Below the pieces are notes generated by a model. The model was given only the letters and a program-made list of their open reading frames with translations. It made no database searches and was not told the DNA's origin. Positions 55,738 through 64,000 of a DNA stretch of 64,000 bases are shown here, one piece after another. The position numbers and the translations under genes were made by a program. Positions within the stretch are counted from its first letter, which is position 1. Every line of letters starts with the position of its first letter. The DNA lies in assembly GCA_028015205.1 (NCBI GenBank), contig CM051519.1, forward strand, positions 80,249,539-80,313,538, read 5' to 3'. This DNA is from Mytilisepta virgata (lineage: Eukaryota > Mollusca > Bivalvia > Mytilida > Mytilidae).

Positions 55738-55799
55738 CTTGTAGATTATCATATTGTATTGGCTTGTGTAATTTGTTCTGTACCTTAGAGGTTGTAGAT

Positions 55800-57090
55800 A
55801 GATAAGAGGGGGATTGAGTACCTACAAGAACCAGATCCTGTGTTGTATTTATATTTTTTCTGTCGATTGAATTGCGTCAATTCATTGGTATGTCATTGTT
55901 GACCTTTCATGTTATCCGTTGTCTTGTTTATCCATAAAACTGTATATGACATTTCAAAAAACGTCATAAACCCCCTGAACCATAATAAAATACAAACCTT
56001 CATTACAAATGATATTATGCTACTAGACAAATATCAACAAAAAAATCGACATCCTCTATTTTGCTAGTAACTTATATTTCCAATGACAATAACTCTGACA
56101 ATAATATCCAATCAGAGTGAAACTCAAACTTGATTTGTAGCACTTTATTATAAGCTCACATACCAACATTAAGATCAGTTGGTAAAAGGATTTTCAAAAA
56201 AGTCAGGAAATCTAATATTTTGACAATAATTCCACTTTCAAGGGTAATGACTCTCACAATAATTATTCGATCAGCGTGAAAGTCAAACTTGATCTGCAAC
56301 TCGTTGCACCAAATAAAGGAAATATCAGTCTTGACGATACAATTGAGGAATTATCATTTCCTTGAATATTCTGCTGTGAAAAACAATATTTAATAAGGAA
56401 CGAACAATCGACAGTAAAAAATAGTGACATTTGCAAATTCCAACTCCGCGAATATGATAGCAAATGAACACACCATGTAACAAACAATTTTTAAGGCAAA
56501 GAAATTCAGATGAAACAAATATAGGATAAAGGTTGGTGCCAGTACGTCGTCAAAAGAATGATAGGCGCAGAGTATTATGAACATTGAGGGGATAATCACC
56601 ACACTGGAATCTGCATGATATTGTTTGACAGCTAGGACTGCAAAAACGTCGATTATATGCTTTGATACAAACGTTTTTCCATTCCTTCTTGAATTCTCCC
56701 CTTATTCCACTGGAAAAAATAAAGCTAAGTATTTTTTCTATCGCATTGAATTCTAGAAAAGAGGTTCCCTGCATATTGATCCTGTTTTATGGGTTAAAAT
56801 GCAACATTTCTGGAAGTAAATGACAATTAATATATTGAAGAGTTCATTTAAAAATATATCACAACAGAGAGAAAACAGTTCTACAGAAACCCAGTGTTTA
56901 TATCAAGCATTAATAATGTATTATAATACAGCAGAGGGATACAATCCAGAACTACGGGCTGGCGGGTCTGGAAAAATGCTTGCCTAATAGAAGTTGTAGC
57001 ACTTCATACTGGATTTAGTTCACCTGTCAATCAAGGTTTCAAATATCGACCATGGCATATTAAATACAATGAGACATCAGATGGAATATC
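55800..57090. other. No gene recognised
   Basis: AT-rich DNA with only short chance ORFs on the minus strand. Confidence 0.4.
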
Positions 57091-57109
57091 TGATATTAAA
57101 TAATGAAAT

Positions 57110-57640
57110 TTCAATGTGCGGCCATCTTTGTTAGAGGGCGGGACCACCGGAAATAAATTTGAAAAAGGACTATCAAATTACCTCAAAATGTGGTTTTAAT
57201 TGAGCAACGGGTTCATCCAATGACAATTCCTTTAAGTTTGGTTCCAACTGAGCTTTTAATGTGAATTTCACATAGGTTCCTATGATAAACTAAGTTCGAT
57301 TTTGGCGGCCATCGTGGTCGGATGTCGGAAATGTCGGATACTTTTGAAAGAGGACCACCGAAGGCTCATTTTATTAAAGTTTGTTTGAGATTGGTTCTGG
57401 CTCAGTGGTTTCTCAGTGTTTTTAAAATTTCAATCCCCCTTTTTTCTAGTTTTAGCTTGGCGCCAATATGGTTAGAGGTCGGCAGCACGGGACAAAATTT
57501 TGGAAGGGGTCCACCTAATGCCCATTCCACCAAAGTTTGGTTCTAACTGGCTGATCAGTTTCGGAGAAAAAACTTGTAATTGTGGACGGACAACAGGCAA
57601 CGAACGCAAAGTGTCTTTTCGGCCAGGTGAGCTAAAGATA
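57110..57640. repeat. Bivalve dispersed repeat
   Basis: Three diverged sub-repeats, each with GCGGCCATC, GGACCACC and AAAGTTTG blocks, ending GGCCAGGTGAGCTAAA. Same family as 43,890-44,396. Confidence 0.6.
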
Positions 57641-58194
57641 AGAACTACAAAATCTAACGATCCTGACCATCCAATACTTTTCGAACATCTGCTTTACTTC
57701 AACTCCAGTTTAACTGCATATACTAGAGTAAAATAGGTCTGAACTGCAGAAAATTACTGTTATAGTAACGTTATGGTTATAGAAACAAAACAGAACAAAA
57801 AACAGAGCCAAAGATTTCGAAATGGGGATTTTCAAAGTATGCTGATTGGCTGTCCGTATGCAGAGTAGACTGTCAATAGAGATCTAAATGATGGTTCGGT
57901 AAACAGAGCTAGAAGGGTTGTGAAGAAAGCTGATTTAACAAACACTTACTTGGATATTATTTGGATACAGCATGATAATGGTGAAGTAGGGAAAAATTGA
58001 AGGCAAAATGTAGAAAAACAGGTTATAATCCAAACTACAGGCTCATATATTAGCAAGGCTGTTATAGCTCAGCTCTATCCTTAGATTGTTTTGGTATAAC
58101 CCCTTTTGGTATTTTCAAATTTGCTCTTCAACCTTATGGTAAACTTGGATATTTTGGCTGTGGTTATATTTAGGTAAATGACCCCTAACAATTA

Positions 58195-59095
58195 AAATGA
58201 GGTCAAGGTCAAAGGTCAAGGTCAAGTTCTAAATTTTGACTTTTGCTTGTTATCGCTTCTCCTCTGAAACGGTAAAAGATAGCTGATAAAATGTAATGGC
58301 GAAAATGTTAAGAACGTTGAGACCTAGCTTTGTTACATTTACATAAAAGTTGTATGACGTCATTTTATAGGCGTAATTGCCCCCAGAACGTTTAAATTTT
58401 CGGTTTTTCGTTTATTTCTCAACAATGGTACATGATAAAGGCATGGGGTTTTTTGTTCTGACATCAAGGATTGATAACCTTCAAATTGGCATCAAGGTCA
58501 AAGGTCAAGGTCAAGTTCTAAATTTTGACTTTTGCTTGTTATCGCTTCTCCTCTGAAACGGTAAAAGATAGCTGATAAAATGTAATGGAGAAAATGTTTA
58601 GGACGTTGAGTCCTAGCTTTGTTACATTTGAATAAAAGTTGTATGACGTCATTTTATAGGCGTAATTGCCCCTAAAACGTTTAATTTTTCGGTTTTTCGT
58701 TTAATTCTCAACAATGGTACATGATAAAGGCATGGGGTCTTTTGTTTTAACATCAGGGATTGATAACCTTCAAATTGGCATCAAGGTCAAAGGTCAAGGT
58801 CTATTATTTGACATTTGCTTGTTATCACTACTCCTCTGAAATGGTTGTGGATAGCCAAGGAAATGTAATGGTGGAAATGTTTAGGACATTGATGCTCAAC
58901 TTTGTTACATTTGAGTTAAAGTTGTATGACGTCATCTTTTGGGAGTAATTGCGCCTAGAACGTTCAAACTTAAGGTTTTTCGTGTATAACTTGACAATGG
59001 TACATAATAATGGCATAGGTATTCTGCAATGACCTCAGCGACCAATGACCTTGAAAAAGGTCACAAGGTCAAAGGTCAAGGTCATGACCTATATT
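58195..59095 (+). repeat. 289-bp tandem repeat with AGGTCA clusters
   Basis: Three copies and a partial fourth. Period marker TCAAGTTCTA at 58,223 and 58,511; AGGTCAAGGT at 58,502 and 58,791. Each unit opens with three to four AGGTCA half sites (nuclear-receptor-like) and holds TATGACGTCAT. Confidence 0.85.
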
Positions 59096-59099
59096 ACGT

Positions 59100-60000
59100 A
59101 TTTTGCATTGTTTCACACTTTATAAGGTTTTTTCAGATTTTTAAAGCAATTAAAGTTATTGAAAGCGTGAAATTCAGGCACTACTTTTGATGACGTCATT
59201 TCTGGCAACGTTATTATTTCTGTAGACGTTTTGAATATATTGGAATGTTAATTAGCGTGACAATGTTACAGCCGATGAAAACGTCTAGAATTATCAATTT
59301 ATAAGGTCACATTAATGACGTTTTTGATGTTTATAGTGCAAAACAGTATAATTCATCACAAACATTTAGTTAACAAGAAATAAACATTTTTCGTAGTTAT
59401 TCAAACTAGCAGTCTATATATTTTTTTAACAATTGTGAAATTACCTATCATATCAAACCAGAAATGATATTTGTAATACGGGAAGTATCATAATACCTCC
59501 CTTATATCAATCAAAAAAAACATAGAACCATATATTTTTGCAATCGCTGAAAGTTTAGCTATGCTCTAAAACCAACAATTACATTTTAAATTTCATTTTT
59601 GTCATCAACAAATCTGCAATTGAAGTGGAAAGACCTTCAATTGTTCTCTGAACAGTTGGTTTTTAATTTGGTTTATTTGGCGTTTGTTTCCAATCCGCCA
59701 ACATTAAACAAACCAAAATAAAAATAATCCAAAAAAAAAACTTCCAAAATATTTCAGATTCTAGTTCATGTAGTTATATGTAAAAATCATTAACTATCAC
59801 TATAGTTGCAATATTTTGATTAATTTTAATAAATTACTGTAATCATATTTGTAAAATCAAAACAAAGGAATGATTTGATTTGATCAGTTTTCAATCATGA
59901 CAGCTTGTAGTGATAACATGATTAGCATTTAATCACGCAGATCAGAAAATCTTGCCTTAATTTTATTCAATCTTAATTTTCATTTATTGTTTTAATTTTT
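59100..60000. other. No gene recognised
   Basis: AT-rich DNA. A weak inverted repeat (TTTGGTTTATTTGGCG with CGCCAACATTAAACAAACC) lies at about 59,660-59,720. Confidence 0.4.
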
Positions 60001-60054
60001 GCAAAAACCGCCAAAATATCGCTACACCAAAATATCTCGATTTACGCTATTGTT

Positions 60055-60145
60055 TTGGTTTTCAACATTTTAGGCCTTGAGCACAACTGATGAGTCGTAA
60101 ATCGGCGAAATAAGCACATCTTGCGCATCAAAATTAGTATCAAAG
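60055..60145 (+). ncRNA. Hammerhead-like ribozyme motif (retrozyme repeat)
   Basis: CUGAUGA (60,087-60,093), stem II GUCG/CGGC with loop UAAAU, GAAA (60,107-60,110), a short stem III and the cleavage triplet AUC with C at 60,129. AAAAUU after the triplet can pair with AUUUU upstream (60,067) for a stem I. The core is complete. Confidence 0.65.
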
Positions 60146-60619
60146 AATTCATTATCAACCTGTCTAGGGCACATTAGGAATAGGAAAAAGAAACATGTTG
60201 CTATTTTTATTTTATGTCGGTCTAATTTGTTCATTAATAGTTTTGTCAATGTTAAAGAGGAAAATTATTGAAGACTTCAATTAACCTGTCATGTTGGTGG
60301 TCTTCTTGACTTTTTATTCCATATATGCATACTTTCTCATCAATTATTCTACTAACATCTTAGCCGTCTAACAGTGTCTGTCAGCCAGATTATTCCAATT
60401 AGCTATGGTACTCAAACTCTGTGAAAACCATTCTACAGCATGAGGTTTTAAAACAATGTCACAGTGTGCCAGCTTATGTCTAACTTCCTTCTTCAGAAAT
60501 TTCTAAGGCTCTTCCTGTAGATGCAGAGGTAACCCTTAGCTGAGTTTGGATTCCTGTTTGTTTTAATTGTTTTGGATTCTGATGCTTGTGCTCATTAATT
60601 CATCATTATATCTTTAACT

Positions 60620-60710
60620 GGTTTTCCAAAACTTTGATATCGAGCACTGCTGATGAATTGTCAGTCAACGAAATGGCCATAAAGTGCATCAAATTTATTT
60701 TGGTATTTTG
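60620..60710 (+). ncRNA. Diverged hammerhead-like motif
   Basis: CUGAUGA (60,650-60,656), stem II UUG/CAA, GAAA (60,670-60,673), stem III and AUC (C at 60,690). Same repeat family as 60,055. Confidence 0.5.
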
Positions 60711-60965
60711 TGATACGTTTTATTCCTTGTGTACAGAAACTTGACATAAAAAATATCTCCAGACGACAACCTAATATTGACACTTTTCCATTAAAACAAA
60801 TCACAACTTTTACTCCTTACAGCTCATTCAAACTTTTTTAAAACATCAAATTCTTATATATTTAGAATAAAGATCATTTGAAAATGGTTTTATAAGGGGC
60901 GCGAAAGATAAATATGGAAGAAATACAGTTCATTGATAATGGGATAATATTTGTGGAGAATGAAA

Positions 60966-62026
60966 ATTGGTCTATTCCCATTTGGTCTATTCCCATATGG
61001 TCTATTCCCATTACGTCTACTCTAGAATATGAACAAATTCCCATTTGGTCTACTGGTTTAAATTAAGTGTGTTTACAAGGGAACAAGAGGCAATTCCCAT
61101 TTTGTCTACTCAATTAAAATAAGAGTGTGTTTACTGGGGAACCAGAGGCATTTCCCATTTCGTCTACTGAATTAAAATTAGAGTGTGTTTAATAGGGAAC
61201 CAGAGGCATTTCCCAGTTCGTCTACTCATTTCAATTTATTGTTTTTACTAAGGAACCAGAGGCATTTCCCATTTTGTCTGATATTCTAAATAAAGGGTGT
61301 CTCTACTACGAAAAAGGAGGCATTTCCCATTTTGTCTACTCAATTAAAATACGAGTGTGTTTACTATGGAACCAGAGGCATTTCCCATTTTGTCTACTCA
61401 ATTAAAATTAGAATGTGTTTAATAACCAACCAAAGGCATTTCCCATTTCGTCTACTTATTTCAATTTGCTGTATTTACTAGGGAATCAGAGGCATTTCCC
61501 ATTTTGTCTACAATTTCAACTTTGAATTGTTGAAATAGGCATTATGTAATTCCTTCATTTACAGTGGAAGTTTTGGACCTGTTCAATTACATTGCACCTC
61601 ATCAATTGTTATAACAATAAACTATTCAGTTTGTAAATCAACAAAAATAACACTGACATTTTAGACATTTGACTTTAATTAGACAATTGAAGCCATTTAA
61701 TTAATGCCAATAATGTTGGAAATCCTTTTGTAATCATATTCATAGAAAGTTATTATAAAATTGTGTAAATTTTTTTAAAGGTTTATTTTTGTGTATTTAA
61801 ACAAGTAGGAACAATTGGAAATGTCTCTTGTTCCCTAATAAACACACTCTTATTTTTATTGCGTAGACGAAATGGGAAATGCCTCGTGTTCCCTAGTACA
61901 CACACTAAATTTAAACAAGTAGAATTGGAAATTTTTCATATTCCAGAGTAGACGAAACGGGAATAGACCTAATGGGAATGGTACAATCAAAGACCATGTG
62001 GGAGTAGACCAAGTGGCAATAAACCC
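60966..62026. mobile_element. Palindromic MITE built of short repeats
   Basis: The left arm (60,966-61,520) repeats TTTCCCATTTTGTCTACT about every 60 bp and starts with 15-16-bp GGTCTATTCCCAT units. The right arm (about 61,805-62,026) carries the inverse (GTAGACGAAATGGGAAATGC, GGGAATAGACC). The spacer is AT-rich and non-coding. Confidence 0.75.
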
Positions 62027-62189
62027 TTGGACCAGTACTCAATGGTGAATTGTTACGTTTCTAAAAAATCAAATTATGAATTGTTACATGTAAATGAGTT
62101 TGTTAAGTAAAAACTAAATATTAAACAGAAATCCAAGATTGAAGTAATTGATATTATTGATTTTTAAACGTATTTAAAAAAAAAAACAC

Positions 62190-63360
62190 TTTAACAGGTT
62201 TTAATGATGTTGTTCAAAAATGGTCATTTATATGTCAGAATGTATTACCACCATCTCCAAAATTAAATTTTGCTGCAGAATTTTTAAAATGCTTGAGTTT
62301 GACTAATTTAAAAAGGAAGAACTGGAAGCAGTCCAGATGATTAAAGCCAATGGCATTATTGCCTTTTTATCTAAAATAATTGAAAGGAAATTTGTGCCAC
62401 TAAATTCTATAATTATCTGAATCTAAATGTTTTGCGTAATAAATAATAAACCGAAGTCTGGATTTAGACCAATGCATTCATGTATTGCTGCAACAGCACT
62501 TACAAAATTAACTGATGAATGGTTGACAAATATGGATAAAGGGCAGGAAGTGAGAGGTAACGCCTTGAATTGCGTCGTATACAGCATAGTATAAATTTAC
62601 AATATCTAATATTAGTATCTTTGGATTTTTATTTTAAAGAAAGCATAGATAACCACTGTATAATACTACCAACATTAAATATTTACATTATGGCAGATGA
62701 AACTTTGAATCATATTTATACTCTAGATCAGGGAGAATCAAAGTTGGAGATACATTTGTAACTCCTAAATTCACTGTATCTGATGTCCCGGAATGATGTA
62801 TTCTTGGAATTTTGCTGTTCATTATTTATATATATATATATATCAAATTTCAAACAGTGGACTATCATCTATACATAACAAGGAGCAAACAATAACAATA
62901 CATATACAATAGATAGATGTCACATGTAGTAATACCACAGCTGAGGAATCAGAATAAAATTGGATTATTCCCCTTTGTATATTTATCCTTAAAGATAAGT
63001 TCATGCATTTTATATACCGGTATTCAAAACATACCAATTTAACACATATCAATAAATTTTCTTCACAATATAAATCTGATTTCTGTTTAAGTGGAAAAAG
63101 ATAAATACAGGTTAAAATTATCTCTGACTTTCCTTCAAAGATATATCAATGATACGAGTCTTTATATCGAACATTCATCACTAGGTCTTTATGATAATTG
63201 TATACAAACAGTAATGAATATCGGCAAAAGAATAATTTAGAAATTGCTTTGAATTTTTGTCTGCAAACGGATTTAGTAAAGATTGAAAAATCTTGTAAAG
63301 ATAATTGTTTGAAATTAAAACCCAGAAAATGTAAATCGATGGTAATAGGTTCAAGATAAA
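62190..63360 (+). pseudogene. Decayed non-LTR retrotransposon RT
   Basis: In shifting frames: WKQSR and LSKIIERK (62,330-62,390), SGFRPMHSCIAAATALTKLT with DEWLTNMDKGQ (62,455-62,550), CILGILLFIIYI (62,800), TSLYIEHSSLG and CKDNCLKLNPRKC-like text (63,150-63,340). These are successive blocks of a LINE reverse transcriptase with stops and a lost ADD motif region. Confidence 0.8.
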
Positions 63361-63461
63361 ATACAATTCTTTGTTACAAATTTGATGCACTATAAATATC
63401 AATAGCACATGTGTTTTTTTTCCTATTCTTAATGTGCACTAGACAGGTTGATAATGAATTC

Positions 63462-63528
63462 TTTGATACTAATTTGATGCGCTTATTTCGTCGATGTACG
63501 AGTCATCAGTTGTGCTCATGGCCTAAAA
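63462..63528 (-). ncRNA. Hammerhead-like motif with shortened stem III
   Basis: On the minus strand: CUGAUGA, stem II UCG/CGA, GAAA, a short stem, then AUC. It forms a pair with 63,791-63,850 around a body of about 330 bp. Confidence 0.55.
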
Positions 63529-63790
63529 TGTTTAAAACCAAAAATACCAATCCAAAAGGTTGAAGAACAGACTCAAAAATGCCAAAATGACCTAAAAGGG
63601 TAAAGCCAAAACCATCTAAGGACAGAGCTATGCACGAGCAAGATACATGTACTCCCCTACTTTTTACAAATTTTATAATTTTGCAACAGTTAATTTTATG
63701 TATCAATTTCTAAATGCTAGCAACTAGGAGACCCTCGGGGACTTGGAATCCACCAGCAGTGGCATCGACTCAGTGGTAAAAATACAATTC

Positions 63791-63850
63791 TTTGATACCA
63801 ATTTTGATGCACACGATGTTTCGTCGATTTACGACTCATCAGTTTTGCGG
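63791..63850 (-). ncRNA. Best hammerhead motif of the window
   Basis: On the minus strand: CUGAUGA, a perfect stem II (GUCG, loop UAAAU, CGAC), GAAA, a short stem III and the triplet AUC before AAAAUUGG. Same repeat as 17.5 and 60.1 kb, in tandem with 63,462. Confidence 0.65.
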
Positions 63851-64000
63851 AAGTCTTAAAATATTGAAAACCCAAACACCAATGCAAAAGGAAGAAGAAC
63901 AAATTAAAAAATTGCCAAAATTACCTGAAGAGGTACTGGAAGTAATTTATTTGTATCTATATCAGGTGAACAATATAAAAGAAAACGTAAAAGAAAATTG

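Noticed and set aside
56263..56774. Overlapping minus-strand ORFs with hydrophobic stretches
   Set aside because: No splice sites in phase, no start context and no domain; considered as a signal-peptide exon for gene A but not supported.

Overview
The window looks like AT-rich genomic DNA of a bivalve mollusc, most likely a mytilid mussel. This is inferred from the intron-rich, TE-laden landscape, a BEL/Pao element, hammerhead-bearing repeats, tRNA-like SINEs and a mollusc-type reverse transcriptase that recurs in fragments. No gene was matched to a database.

Bases 1 to about 12,150 differ from the rest: visibly higher GC, compact intron-less genes with sharp TATA/CCAAT promoters, and a giant near-perfect palindrome. 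The left arm (1-4907) is the reverse complement of the right arm (4951 to about 9850), folded around a 30-bp hairpin with a 13-base loop (4938-4950). Each arm carries, from the centre outward: degenerate telomere-like repeats, a 121-bp tandem repeat, a zinc-ribbon gene, a gene with a broken out-of-frame tail, twister-like self-cleaving ribozyme motifs, a small gene with a Bcl-2 BH1-like motif, a gene with two PC4-like repeats, and a 31-bp minisatellite. The right arm runs on through minisatellite to about 11,400. It ends in short tandem repeats and three promoter-like repeats (11,757-12,140) built from CRE, ETS, NRF1, YY1 and E-box motifs. I read this as an undescribed mobile or virus-derived element in a palindromic state. 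An assembly or read fold-back must be excluded first.

From 12,150 to 64,000 the sequence is ordinary host DNA full of transposon debris. On the minus strand it holds spliced exons of leucine-rich-repeat receptor genes. Gene A consists of 72-nt LRR exons (54.1, 47.0, 44.8 and 36.9 kb), an extracellular exon (34.7 kb), small juxtamembrane exons (34.0 and 30.35 kb) and a transmembrane exon (29.9 kb). The phases from 36.9 to 29.9 kb fit together. Gene B has a signal-peptide exon (20.9 kb) and an LRR exon (15.3 kb) and continues left toward or past 12 kb. Other content: a 5'-truncated Crypton-like recombinase gene product (N-terminal part only, 23.5 kb), a decayed BEL/Pao element (30.7-33.2 kb), a decayed LINE (62.2-63.4 kb), retrozyme-like hammerhead repeats (17.5, 33.6, 60.1, 60.65, 63.5, 63.8 kb), MITEs and several tandem arrays.
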